From NCBI GenBank assembly GCA_965262365.1, contig OZ253541.1, positions 2,046,001 to 2,110,000 of the forward strand: a DNA stretch of 64,000 bases. Direction: 5' to 3'. The translations under genes were made by a program, and so were the position numbers. The notes below the pieces were generated by a model. That model was not told where the DNA came from. It made no database searches and saw only the letters and a program-made list of their open reading frames with translations. Every line of letters begins with the position of its first letter. Within the stretch, counting starts at the first letter, position 1. Origin of the DNA: UBA6522 sp965262365. GTDB lineage: Bacteria > Pseudomonadota > Gammaproteobacteria > Steroidobacterales > Rariloculaceae. Positions 33,312 through 42,109 of the stretch are shown piece by piece.

Positions 33312-36300
33312 TTACAGATCCATCTCCAGCTCGTACGCCTTTTCGCGGGCCGGCGGCTCGGGTTCCGCCGCCTTTTCCTGCACGGGCACCGGTTCGATCT
33401 CAGCCACGGGCGAGGGCTCCGCCACAGCCTCGCGTTCCGGTTCCGCGACCCCGGGCGGCTCTTTCGCGTCGCGCTCCGCCTCCAGTCCCGGCTTCTCTCC
33501 GATGCCTTCGAGCGCGGAAATTCTCTCCCCGGTCGCCGCTTCAAGCTGCTCCTTCAGCGCCGCCGCATCGTCGGTGACGAGTTCCGCCCGGTCGCGCGCC
33601 CGGGAAATTTCAACGTAAAAGGACTTCTGGGTGGTCAGGTTCGGGTGCCTCGCCTCCATCGCGGCGATCACGTTATCCACCGTGCGCCCCTGAAACGCAT
33701 GCACCGTGGACGCCCAGGCGCGGTCGACATGTCGAAGCTGCGCATCGTTTCCGCCGAGTTCCTGGCTCCGCCCGTCCTCCAGACGGAACAGAACTTGCCC
33801 GTTCTTCACCCCGGTGACCTCGGCCAGGCCGCTGTTCACCAGCCCCAGACTCGCGTCGTTTCTCGTCCAGCGGATCCGGTCCCCGGCCCGAAGCTGGATG
33901 CTTTCGCATCGGTAAACCTCCGTTCCGCCCTGCCTGCCCCCGATCTGCGACGGTTTCCATTCGGCTACCGAGCCGTTCGGGCCTTCCAGATCCACGATCC
34001 GTTTGCGGTGATCGATGCGCAATACGCGCCGCTCCTCCCCCTTTTCGACCCCGAGCCGCTTGTACGCACGGTGAAACGCCACCACGTCCCCGGGCGAATA
34101 GTTCCCCGCCAGCGCTTTTTCGGCACGCGTGTAGCCCCTGGAGACCAGTCTCTCGGACTGCATCGCCTCTCCCCGGATGCCCCCCTCCCGAACCAGCCGC
34201 TCCCGGACGTGCTCGTTGATCTTCTCGCGCAGCGCGTGGCTGGGAGCCATCACGCCCGTGCATGATCTCTCGTCCGGCGACAGCCGGAGCCATCTCGCCG
34301 CCACGGCGCCGGCGATGTTGTCCGGGTTCACTTCGGCCACGTTGGAGCCGAGTTTCTGAAACGCTTTTCCGACCTCGCCCGCGAGCGTCGCCTCCACCGC
34401 GGCCTTCAGGTCCGGGTCCCTCTGCCGCATGATCTCGTCCATGGTGGCGGTCTTCATGCCCGCGGCCTGCAGTTGTTCGAATGGTTTTCCGGCATCCACG
34501 GCATCCAGTTGCTTTGAATCGCCCACCAGCACCACCTTCGGGATGCGCACCACGCTTGCGATCCGGAGCAGGTCTCTCGCCTGGACGGTGGAGGCGAGCG
34601 AGCTTTCGTCCACCACCAGCACCGTTTTCCGGAACGCCGCGCGCATCGTTTTCTGTCCTTTTTTCGTGAGCCGGCCTTCGGCGACGCCTGCATTCCTGGC
34701 CAGGAACCGCTGCAGCGTCTCGCTCTCCATCCCCGATTCGGCCGCCAGCGTCTGCACGGCGGACGCCGACGGGGCGAGCCCGACCATGCGCCAGCCCCTC
34801 TTCCCGGCCAGCGCCCGGGTGCGTTTCAGCATCGTGGTCTTGCCCGTGCCGGCGTAACCCTGCACACCGACGACCCGGTCCTTCTCCGAAAGCACCAGCT
34901 TCACCGCCTCTTTCTGCCCCTCGGTCAGCGGTCCCTTTCTCAAGTACCGGTCCACGACCCAGCCGCGCATCGTGCGCCCGCCCCGGTTCGCACCCGTCCT
35001 CATCAACGCGACCGTCTCGCGTTCCTGCGCCATGGTCCTGTCCGTGGTCACCCCGTCGCCCCCTTCAAGCGCCGGCGCCTCGTGCAGGCGGCCCGATTTT
35101 TTGAGGTCATTCACGGCCCCTTCGATGGCTTCGATCGAAGCCGAGCCGGGCTCGTAGGCCAGAGCCGCGGCCACCAGCTCGGTGCCCCTGAACACCGCAT
35201 CGCGCTCCGAGAGATGCGCCAGCGCCCACTCCACCGCGGCCGCCCCCAGCAGGCTTGCATCCGGCAGGCTCGCATCCGGCGGGCTCGCGCCCGGCTCGAC
35301 TGGGTCCGGCAGGACTGAGCCCCGTACCCGTTCTGCTTCATGCAAGGGCTCCGCTGCCTGCACGGCGTTTGCACCCGCCAACGGGTCTGCCCCGCGCAGC
35401 GGGTCGAACAGGTCCATCTGGCGTTCGGCCGGATGGGCTCCGGCCGCGGTGCCGGCTCGCAACTCCCGACCCTTCCCATTGCCCGCCAGGCTCTGTTCCT
35501 TCGTTTCGGCCACGAGCTTTTCTGCGTCGAAGCCCAGATCGGCGGCCTGCTTCTGCCAGGATTCGCGCAGCGCGCCCTTGTCCACGTCGCGCTTGTGAGC
35601 GCGCGTCATCAGCGCCGCGCGCCGGGCCAGGTGCTGGTTGTCGGCCGTCTCGCCCAGGCCGCGCTCCTGCATTGCCTTCTGGATCTCGGCTCGACGCGTG
35701 GAAAACGCCTCGATCACCTTTCTCGAGACGCCCGCGATCTCGAACCGCCCGTCGGCGTGGGTCTTCTCGATCCCGTAACCGAGTCCTTTCAGTTCCCGGG
35801 CCAGTTCGCTGCGGTACAGCGCGCCCAGCAGCATCTTGGAGCGGTACAGCCGTTCGTTTGCCATCGTCCGCCACTTGCCGTCGGCGCCGAGCAGCATGTT
35901 GGCGATCACCGAGTGCGTGTGCAGCATCGGGTCCAGGTTCCGGGAGGTGTCATGGGTGAACGTGGCGACCACGGTCTTCTGGTCGCCCGCCCGGACCATC
36001 CGCCCTCTGCGGGAGTCCCTCAGCCGGGTCTCGGCGGCGTTTTTCTCGAACCAGGCCAGGCTCTTTTTGACCGCCTTGTCGTGAGCGTCAACGATGCGGG
36101 CGTCGCCGCCCACGAGCGCGGTCAGCGACACGGATTTCGGTGCGGAGAAGGTGATGTCGCGGCCCGGGCGGTGTTCGAACGCGCCGCCCTTGCCCGTGCG
36201 CCCGAGGCGCCTGCCCGACCCGTCCGGGACCGTGCCTTCCAGCACCGCCTTGAAAGTCTCCGGATCGACCGGGCCTTCAAGCCCGAGCGCGGCCGCGCCC

Positions 36301-36419
36301 CGGCCCGCCCAGGCGCTCGCCTCGCGGTGCGCCGGATCGTCCTTCGCGTAGTACCCGTCGCGCTCGTAGTAGCTGGCGCCCTGGGAAGGGGATGCGACCG
36401 CGCCGATGGAGGCGACCAT
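33312..36419 (-). CDS. MobF-family conjugative relaxase-helicase (TrwC/TraI type)
   Basis: This protein has 1035 residues. The N-terminal relaxase domain has the tyrosine cluster (GASYYERDGYY, residues 15-24) that cuts DNA at oriT and the three-histidine metal site ending in MLHTHS (165-170). A linker rich in repeated PDASLPDASL-type units follows. The helicase domain carries Walker A GYAGTGKTTM (521-530), Walker B LVVDESSLAS, VVLVGDSKQLDAVDAG and the late motif WASTVHAFQGRTVDNVIAAM. The C-terminal tail is proline- and glutamate-rich. It nicks and unwinds the element for transfer. Its start shares one base with the stop of the upstream membrane-protein gene, so both are co-translated. It appears intact, so the element may be mobilisable in trans. 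Confidence 0.93.
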   Translation of the reverse strand: MVASIGAVASPSQGASYYERDGYYAKDDPAHREASAWAGRGAAALGLEGPVDPETFKAVLEGTVPDGSGRRLGRTGKGGAFEHRPGRDITFSAPKSVSLTALVGGDARIVDAHDKAVKKSLAWFEKNAAETRLRDSRRGRMVRAGDQKTVVATFTHDTSRNLDPMLHTHSVIANMLLGADGKWRTMANERLYRSKMLLGALYRSELARELKGLGYGIEKTHADGRFEIAGVSRKVIEAFSTRRAEIQKAMQERGLGETADNQHLARRAALMTRAHKRDVDKGALRESWQKQAADLGFDAEKLVAETKEQSLAGNGKGRELRAGTAAGAHPAERQMDLFDPLRGADPLAGANAVQAAEPLHEAERVRGSVLPDPVEPGASPPDASLPDASLLGAAAVEWALAHLSERDAVFRGTELVAAALAYEPGSASIEAIEGAVNDLKKSGRLHEAPALEGGDGVTTDRTMAQERETVALMRTGANRGGRTMRGWVVDRYLRKGPLTEGQKEAVKLVLSEKDRVVGVQGYAGTGKTTMLKRTRALAGKRGWRMVGLAPSASAVQTLAAESGMESETLQRFLARNAGVAEGRLTKKGQKTMRAAFRKTVLVVDESSLASTVQARDLLRIASVVRIPKVVLVGDSKQLDAVDAGKPFEQLQAAGMKTATMDEIMRQRDPDLKAAVEATLAGEVGKAFQKLGSNVAEVNPDNIAGAVAARWLRLSPDERSCTGVMAPSHALREKINEHVRERLVREGGIRGEAMQSERLVSRGYTRAEKALAGNYSPGDVVAFHRAYKRLGVEKGEERRVLRIDHRKRIVDLEGPNGSVAEWKPSQIGGRQGGTEVYRCESIQLRAGDRIRWTRNDASLGLVNSGLAEVTGVKNGQVLFRLEDGRSQELGGNDAQLRHVDRAWASTVHAFQGRTVDNVIAAMEARHPNLTTQKSFYVEISRARDRAELVTDDAAALKEQLEAATGERISALEGIGEKPGLEAERDAKEPPGVAEPEREAVAEPSPVAEIEPVPVQEKAAEPEPPAREKAYELEMDL

Positions 36420-37252
36420 CAGATCCAGTTAAGGTCGCCGCCGTCTTGCGGCTCCGCCTTTCCGGCCTCCGCATCCGGAGCCGGCGCCTCGGACGATGCG
36501 CGCGGCCGGCCGCCGCCCCCGGCCTTCGCCTGCCCCGGTTGCGCTACCGCGCCCTCGGCCTTCGGCTTCGTGTTTGCGGATTCGGCCTTCGTGCCGGCAG
36601 AATCTGCCGCCGCGCCAGCGGTGTCTGCAGCCGGGAGCAACGGTGTGTTCGCTCGCGCCACCGACCGCTGCGCCGGTACCGCTCGCGGGTTTTCCGCCGC
36701 ACCGGGCGCCTCTATCAGTCGCGCGGCCTGGCTCTCTGACACCACCCGCAGCGCGATCCTCGCGCCCCCGGCGCCATGCACGGGCAGCGCTTCGTCGGTG
36801 CCGGACCGATCCCACGTTTCGATGTACCCCGGCGGTCCCCGGCCCGGAGGCCGCACCGGCCATCCCGCCCGGCGGCTCCGCCAGCCATGAACAACTCTCC
36901 ACAGCATGAAACACAACACAACGCAGAGCGCGCCGGCGAGCGCGCCATGCAATGCGCCGACGGCGGCCGTGTAAACAATGCGGTCGCGCGCTTCGATGGG
37001 TTCCCCGTACAGGACCAGCCCGCGGCGCGTGATGGAAAAGCTCGTGCCGTCCGGGGCGCGGTAGCGCGTCGGTTCGAATGAGTTGAAACCCACGCCGATC
37101 ATCGCTTCGGCGACCGTGAGCTTGACCGCGGCGTACCAGTCATGCGCAGTGGTCGCGCGCACCAGCGCCGCGCACGGCCACAGCAGCGCCATCGCAACAC
37201 CGCCCGCGGCCACGGACACCGCCCTCCGCCGCCACCGGTAAGGATCAGTCAT
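36419..37252 (-). CDS. Membrane protein, probable remnant of a type IV coupling protein
   Basis: This protein has 277 residues. Two membrane segments lie at the N-terminus (AVSVAAGGVAMALLWPCAAL and GALHGALAGALCVVLCFMLW), with a periplasmic region between them, then a short cytoplasmic part. From about residue 150 it is low-complexity and rich in alanine, proline and glycine, ending DGGDLNWI. Coupling proteins beside MobF relaxases (TraD/TrwB) start with two such segments but continue into a 400-residue hexameric ATPase, which is absent here: there is no Walker motif. An internal deletion that joined head and tail is likely. The alternative is an unrelated small inner-membrane protein. It is coupled to the relaxase by a TGATG overlap. 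Confidence 0.5.
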   Translation of the reverse strand: MTDPYRWRRRAVSVAAGGVAMALLWPCAALVRATTAHDWYAAVKLTVAEAMIGVGFNSFEPTRYRAPDGTSFSITRRGLVLYGEPIEARDRIVYTAAVGALHGALAGALCVVLCFMLWRVVHGWRSRRAGWPVRPPGRGPPGYIETWDRSGTDEALPVHGAGGARIALRVVSESQAARLIEAPGAAENPRAVPAQRSVARANTPLLPAADTAGAAADSAGTKAESANTKPKAEGAVAQPGQAKAGGGGRPRASSEAPAPDAEAGKAEPQDGGDLNWI

Positions 37253-37272
37253 GGCGCGGGACCGTCACGCCC

Positions 37273-37602
37273 TCAGCCTTCGCGGGCGCGAACACCCCCG
37301 GCCGGTGCGCACGCCCCGCGTCGAGCCGCCCGGGCATTGAGATCCTCGCACCGGTCACGTACCGGGCCGCCCAGGCTCAGGTGCGCCGCGGCGGTCCATA
37401 CGTCGCCCGTGCCGGACGCAAGGATCCGCGGGCTCACTGACACACGACGCCTGATTTCACGCGCCTGCGCGCGGTTCACCTGCGCCGCCATCCAGCCCCG
37501 GACCCGATCCGCCGTCGCAACGGCTGCCGTGCGCCTGCACCTCAACCGGGGCGTTGCGCCGAACGCTCTTCGATCCACTCGTCGAGCTCGTCCGAGCGCC
37601 AC
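37273..37602 (-). CDS. Possible small element protein
   Basis: The part from about 37510 down reads protein-like (ATADRVRGWMAAQVNRAQAR, EIRRRVSVSPRILASGTGDV, WTAAAHLSLGGPVRDRC). The part above 37540 overlaps alpA in another frame and is likely not coding. A start cannot be fixed; the ATG in GWMAAQ (37491) is one choice. It lies between alpA and the membrane protein gene on the same strand. No family recognised. Confidence 0.35.
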   Translation of the reverse strand: MALGRARRVDRRAFGATPRLRCRRTAAVATADRVRGWMAAQVNRAQAREIRRRVSVSPRILASGTGDVWTAAAHLSLGGPVRDRCEDLNARAARRGACAPAGGVRAREG

Positions 37603-37742
37603 GCCCGCGCGCGCTTGGACAAATGCACCGGGCGGGGAAAGCCCGCCGTGCGCATCAGCCGGTAGATATGCGCCCGCGAACAGCCGATTTTTCTTGTGAC
37701 CCTTCGGATCGGGAGCAGCTGCAATCCGGTAGCAGCACTCAT
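37542..37742 (-). CDS. AlpA-family excisionase-like regulator
   Basis: This 66-residue protein holds one winged-helix: LLPIRRVTRKIGCSRAHIYR, then LMRTAGFPRPVHLSKRARAW, then RSDELDEWIEERSAQ. This is the phage/island AlpA fold (MerR-like DNA-binding domain). In P4-type elements AlpA activates or directs excision by the integrase, whose gene lies 570 bases upstream on the same strand. The last codons overlap the next possible gene. Full length for the family. Confidence 0.88.
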   Translation of the reverse strand: MSAATGLQLLPIRRVTRKIGCSRAHIYRLMRTAGFPRPVHLSKRARAWRSDELDEWIEERSAQRPG

Positions 37743-37821
37743 GTCATCGTCTCCTGCAATTACAGACGATCACCGATCCTATAGCGTGAGTCTCTACCGT
37801 AAAGGCAAAAAAGGGACCCCA

Positions 37822-38295
37822 TTATTGCACCCGCTGGTGACGCCGCCAGATCTTGACCACGACGCTGTCATCCAGGCCCACCACGTCGGCCACCCGGCCG
37901 CAGGCCTCGCTGTCCGAGACCGCTTCGCCATCCTCGGCCCCGTCGCGATACCTCTCCAGGGCCATGCAAATCAGCTGGTCCCGGACGGCGTTCGTCGGCC
38001 TGCCGCGTAACCTCGGGCGCTTGATGTCTCCCGCGGCGACGCCGAGGCACCACTCCGCGATGTTCCGGGGAGGCGCCGGCGTTTCGCCACGCTCGTATGG
38101 CTGGCGTGATCGGCGCACATATTCCACCAGCAAGTCGTACCACCACGCCGACGTGTCCGACATCATGATCGCGAAGGGCAGCCAGAACTTCCGTTCGGCC
38201 GGCACCCCCGTCATGTTTTGCAACAAGGCCTCTCTGGTGATGTCTGGCGGATCCGCCGCAAGACTCGCCTCAAGCCAGCGCTGAATCTCGTCCAC
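37822..38295 (-). CDS. Hypothetical protein downstream of the integrase
   Basis: This 157-residue protein from a GTG at 38295 reads VDEIQRWLEASLAADPPDIT onward; the frame extends further up but overlaps the integrase. It contains the tryptophan-rich block MMSDTSAWWYDLLVEYVRRS. It starts 13 bases after the integrase stop, so the two are probably co-transcribed. No family recognised; soluble by eye. Such genes are frequent as integrase neighbours. Confidence 0.6.
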   Translation of the reverse strand: MDEIQRWLEASLAADPPDITREALLQNMTGVPAERKFWLPFAIMMSDTSAWWYDLLVEYVRRSRQPYERGETPAPPRNIAEWCLGVAAGDIKRPRLRGRPTNAVRDQLICMALERYRDGAEDGEAVSDSEACGRVADVVGLDDSVVVKIWRRHQRVQ

Positions 38296-38308
38296 GAACC
38301 CGCCTTGC

Positions 38309-39472
38309 CTACGTGCCTCGACCGGCCAGGTAATCCGCCCACTCCGCCATGAGCTTTCGGCGACGCTCGAACAGATCCGATCGCGCATAGGCCGCCACGG
38401 TCTTGTCTTTCTCCACATGCGCCAGCGCCAGTTCGGCGACCACCTCGGGCACGCTTGTGCGTTCCGACGTCCAGTCCCGGAAGCTCGACCGGAAGCCGTG
38501 CGGCACGGCGCCGACCCGGTTCTCGCGAAGCAGCTTGGACATCGTGGAATCGGACATGACCCGGCCGCTCACGGACGGGAAGACCAGCCCGGATCCATTG
38601 GTGCATGCGCGCGCCTCGGCCAGCACTTGCACCGCGTGCGCCGACAACGGGACGCGGTGTTCCCGGCTGCTTTTCATGCGTTTTGCCGGAACGGTCCAGG
38701 TGGCCGACTCCAGGTCGATCTCCTTCCACGCCGCGCCTCGGACTTCTCCGGACCGGCAAGCCGTGAGGATCAGGAATTCCAGAGCGAGCCGCGTCGCAAT
38801 GTGCGCGTCGGTTCCACGGATGGCTCGAATCGCCTTACCGACCTGCGTGTACGGCAGCGCCTTGTGATGTTTCTGCCTGATCGCGTTCTTCGGCAGCGCC
38901 GCACCGATGGCATCCACGGGATTGTCCTTGCGATGACCCTCCGCCACCGTCCACCGCATGACCGCGCCGACGCGCTGGCGCACGCGCCGCGCGGTTTCGC
39001 GCTTCGCGTTCCAGATCGGCGCCAGCACCGCGAGCACGTCGCCCGGCCCGATGGCGTCGACGCGCTTGCTTAAGAGCGCCCCGGCGTAATCGCGCAGACT
39101 GGCGCGCCACTGTGCTTCGGACTTCGAGCCGTTGCGCCAGACGCCCCGCTGCACTTCCAGTACCTTCTCCAGCGCCTCGGCGAACGTCGGCACCGCGGAA
39201 CGCTTTGCCCGCGGATCGCCGCCCAGGCGGGCGATCTTGCGGTTCGCTTGCGCGGCGGCCCGCGCGTCAGTTATTGTCAGCCAGCGTGTGGAGCCCAGGC
39301 CGATATCCCGCCGCGTGCCGGCAATGGACACGCGCTGCACGTAGGACTTCGTCGGCCCGCGCTTGCCGTGCCCGACCAATAGGAACAGGCCCGCGTCGCC
39401 GTCGTAGTATCGACCTGGTTCGGTGACGTCACGAACGAATTTCGCGGTGAGTTTTTTCAAGGTGTCCGCCAT
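38309..39472 (-). CDS. P4-type tyrosine integrase
   Basis: This protein has 387 residues. The N-terminal arm-binding domain is a DUF4102-like fold (MADTLKKLTAKFVRDVTEPG, DAGLFLLVGHGKRGPTKSYV), then a core-binding domain, then the catalytic domain with LTACRSGEVRGAAWKEID (arginine), PHGFRSSFRDWTSER (H-x-x-R) and LAHVEKDKTVAAYAR (tyrosine). It integrates and excises the element at an attachment site, usually the 3' end of a tRNA gene next to the integrase start; a candidate lies at 39616-39630. Repeated TTATTTCCC sits just before the start codon (39475-39493). All catalytic residues are present. It appears to be the element's own recombinase and likely defines its right border. Confidence 0.92.
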   Translation of the reverse strand: MADTLKKLTAKFVRDVTEPGRYYDGDAGLFLLVGHGKRGPTKSYVQRVSIAGTRRDIGLGSTRWLTITDARAAAQANRKIARLGGDPRAKRSAVPTFAEALEKVLEVQRGVWRNGSKSEAQWRASLRDYAGALLSKRVDAIGPGDVLAVLAPIWNAKRETARRVRQRVGAVMRWTVAEGHRKDNPVDAIGAALPKNAIRQKHHKALPYTQVGKAIRAIRGTDAHIATRLALEFLILTACRSGEVRGAAWKEIDLESATWTVPAKRMKSSREHRVPLSAHAVQVLAEARACTNGSGLVFPSVSGRVMSDSTMSKLLRENRVGAVPHGFRSSFRDWTSERTSVPEVVAELALAHVEKDKTVAAYARSDLFERRRKLMAEWADYLAGRGT

Positions 39473-39615
39473 TTATTTCCCGCGTTATTTCCCACGGACG
39501 ATAAGATAACATGGGGTACTTCAGGAAACAATGCAAGACGACGATGCAAATTAACTAATTGATTTTATAGACTATAATTTACAGAATGACACAGCCTGAG
39601 ATTTCAGGATGGCGG

Positions 39616-39630
39616 TCTCCCTCTCCGCCA
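39616..39630 (+). other. Candidate attachment-site remnant resembling the 3' end of a serine tRNA
   Basis: TCTCCCTCTCCGCCA resembles the last bases of many bacterial tRNA-Ser genes, including the encoded CCA. It lies 140 bases beyond the integrase start, where attL/attR would be expected. A similar string (CTCCCTTTCCGCCA) appears at about 41311-41324. No full tRNA is present, and the 5' part of the string can also pair with itself, so the match may be chance. Confidence 0.35.
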
Positions 39631-39705
39631 CCTAACGTTTATAAGCAGCAGCTTGCACAAGTCTTTGCGGATGCCGGCGGCCGGGCGCGGGGCCCGAGCC
39701 GGATG

Positions 39706-41058
39706 CTATCCCTTATCCGTGACGGCTCGGTGCCGGAGCACGAAATACAGCGCGGCCACCCCAAGCAACAGAACGCCGGCAATCACCGGGGCGCGCCAGT
39801 CCCCGGCCCCGACGCGGGTTGCGAACATCACGGCACAGACGACGGCGCCGAGCGCAGGCACCGCGATCGGCAGTTCGAAACCACCCGGGGGTTCGCCGGG
39901 CCGCATCTTCAGAACCACCAATGCGCTGTTCACCACCAGGAACACCAGCAGCAGCAGCAACACGGTCGCCGATGCCAGTTCGGAGATGTCGCCCGACAGG
40001 ATCAGGATCACGATCAGCACGAAGATCAGCCCGATAGCGACATGCGGTGTGCGCCGCACCGGATGAACTCCCGAGAGTACGGGCGGCAGGTGCCCGTCGC
40101 GCGCCATGCCGTAGAGCAGACGCGACGTGGTGACGTAGTTGATCAGCCCGGTGTTGGCGACCGCGAACACGGTAATAACGATGAACACCCATGCCGGAAA
40201 CCAGGGTGCGGCGCGCGCCACGACTTCGGCCAGCGGCGCGTTGGCCTCGGCCAACTCCTGCCACGGCACGACCGAGACGGCGCTGATCGCCACGCACATG
40301 TAAATGACGACGGTCAGGACGAGCGCCGTCAGCAGGCCGAGCGGCATGTTGCGGCGCGGGTTCTTCAACTCCTCGGCGACGTTGAGCGAGTCCTCGAAAC
40401 CGATGAAGGCGTAGAAGGTGAGCACGATTCCCTGCGCCAGGAACACGAGCGGAAGCCCTGCTTCGGTTTCAGGGCGCACCGGAAACTCCATCAGGTTCGC
40501 CGAGCCCCAGAAACGCAGGCTGACCGCGATCACCAGCAGCAGACCTCCCGCTTCCACTAGTGTAAGGACGACATTGGCCCACATCGATTCGCGGATACCG
40601 CGATAGGCGATCGCACCCACGATGGCAACATAGATGAACGCCAACATCCCGGTAGGCAGGCCTTCGAGAGCGGCCAGGGCTTGCAAATTCTCGCCCACCA
40701 CGCGGGCGCCGGCGGCAATCGAGGTGAAGCCCGAGCACGCCACGGTCAGGCCGACGATGTGGGTCAGCATACTGCGGCGATAGGCGCGCTGCGTGATATA
40801 GGCGGCGCCGCCCGCACGTGGATAGCGGGAACCAAGCGAAGCATACGATAATCCCGTCAGTCCCGCTGCGACCAGCGACAGCGCAAAGGCCAGCCAGATG
40901 GCCGACCCCATCTCGGCGGCGACTTGCCCGATCAGGCCGTAGATACCGGCGCCCAGCATGCCCCCGGCGCCGTAGAGCGTCATCTGCCACAGGCTGATGC
41001 TGCGCCGCAGCGTCGGTTCGCCGCCGACCGGTTCGAGTGGCTCGTCCGCCTGTTCCAT
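39706..41058 (-). CDS. APC-family amino acid permease
   Basis: This protein has 450 residues from the ATG at 41058, with AGGAG six bases upstream; a longer frame to 41115 lacks such a site. Twelve membrane helices can be counted, opening with LWQMTLYGAGGMLGAGIYGL, the glycine-rich first helix that binds the substrate backbone in APC transporters. GFEDSLNVAEELKNPRRNMP in the middle is the family's helix 6/loop signature. It likely moves amino acids or polyamines across the inner membrane by proton or antiport coupling; the substrate is not predictable. It stands alone outside the integrase border and looks like chromosomal or cargo metabolism. Confidence 0.88.
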   Translation of the reverse strand: MEQADEPLEPVGGEPTLRRSISLWQMTLYGAGGMLGAGIYGLIGQVAAEMGSAIWLAFALSLVAAGLTGLSYASLGSRYPRAGGAAYITQRAYRRSMLTHIVGLTVACSGFTSIAAGARVVGENLQALAALEGLPTGMLAFIYVAIVGAIAYRGIRESMWANVVLTLVEAGGLLLVIAVSLRFWGSANLMEFPVRPETEAGLPLVFLAQGIVLTFYAFIGFEDSLNVAEELKNPRRNMPLGLLTALVLTVVIYMCVAISAVSVVPWQELAEANAPLAEVVARAAPWFPAWVFIVITVFAVANTGLINYVTTSRLLYGMARDGHLPPVLSGVHPVRRTPHVAIGLIFVLIVILILSGDISELASATVLLLLLVFLVVNSALVVLKMRPGEPPGGFELPIAVPALGAVVCAVMFATRVGAGDWRAPVIAGVLLLGVAALYFVLRHRAVTDKG

Positions 41059-41390
41059 GGTCTTTCTCCTCTTCTTCCGTGATTTCGCGATTCCACCACC
41101 GCGCCGCGCGATCACCCGTTACGCAGGCGCCCGCCTTTCGATTGGCGGGCCGCACGGAACACCCGCATTTCCGGGCTGCTCGGGAACGAACCCGGCGCGT
41201 TTGCATGCATCCAATGTTGTTTGGATGTCTGCATGACGCCTGCCGACCATTCCGGCAACGCTAGTGTACTAAATTCAGGTTGGCCTGATTTCCGACAGTT
41301 TGGTTATCGCCTCCCTTTCCGCCACTCAGTTTCGTTAGCGGCATCGTGCGCGAGCCACTCGACGTCAACCCCCCTGATTGGAGCAACGCC
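41059..41390. other. Divergent intergenic region
   Basis: Between the permease start and the broken monooxygenase gene. No gene seen. It contains a CTCCCTTTCCGCCA string (about 41311) similar to the candidate attachment sequence at 39616. Confidence 0.4.
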
Positions 41391-41655
41391 ATGCACACCG
41401 TCCTCGTCAAGTACGTCCTGCCGGGGCCCGTCCCGCGCGACGCCAAAACTCATTCGCAAGTATTTCAGCTACGACGAGAGCGAGCATACCGGCCATTCCG
41501 TTTATCTTTGGGAAAGCGAAGCCGATGCCCGGGCGTTTTTCAACGACGAGTTCGTGGCCAGATTCAAGGCGAAGTTCGGCGCCGTTCCGGAGCTCTTCTA
41601 CGTCGATACACTCATGGTGATCGACAACGACGCTGAGAAGACCACAACGAGCTGA
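41391..41655 (+). pseudogene. YdhR-like monooxygenase-type protein, deleted and frameshifted
   Basis: The ATG frame reads MHTVLVKYVLPGPVPRDAK and is then lost. A second frame, one base off, reads LIRKYFSYDESEHTGHSVYL, then WESEADARAFFNDEFVARFK and PELFYVDTLMVIDND. Intact relatives have about 20 more residues between these parts, so a short deletion joined them out of frame near 41450. The family is a small dimeric ferredoxin-like fold of putative monooxygenases. Not functional here. Confidence 0.75.
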
Positions 41656-41664
41656 TGCGGGATT

Positions 41665-41946
41665 GCCGGGCGAAATCGTCGGCGCACCCTACGTGGGGTG
41701 CGCCTTGTTGATTCCCATGATCGTACGCTCGACCTGGTACGGCAGCTTGTTGGCATGCCGATACGGGCGGCGGGACCGATCGTTCAGTGCATCCAGCCCG
41801 CAGCTCTTGTAGCGGTTGAATATCTTGTAACCGGTGACCCGGGAAATGCCGAACTCCCGGCACAACGGCGCCATCTTCTCCCCTTCCAATAATCGGGCAA
41901 TGAATCGAAGTCGCTAATCCATGCGCTTACACTCTTTCCACGGCAT
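41665..41946 (-). pseudogene. IS481-type transposase N-terminal remnant
   Basis: The frame starts MPWKECKRMD, hits a TAG where glutamate is usual, and continues RLRFIARLLEGEKMAPLCRE with the helix-turn-helix FGISRVTGYKIFNRYKSCGL, DALNDRSRRPYRHANKLP. A second TAG replaces the tryptophan after KAHPT. The DDE catalytic domain is absent. At least two nonsense changes plus truncation show long decay. Confidence 0.8.
41681..41704. repeat. Inverted repeat GGCGCACCC / GGGTGCGCC
   Basis: A near-perfect stem of 9-10 bp with a 5-base loop lies at the point where the IS481 remnant loses similarity. It could be a chance product of the junction or a hairpin terminator (TTGTTG follows). Confidence 0.5.
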
Positions 41947-42109
41947 CGGGAATCTCTCCCAAATGCCCAATGTGTAAACCATGTCTCCAGAATACTGTGT
42001 AAGCTATGTCTCGCTAAGCACATTTATAACTTATTGAAAATAAAGATAATATGATGGCAGATTATCCACGTTACCACGTACGTTCCAACCTACTTTGAGA
42101 CACGATCGG

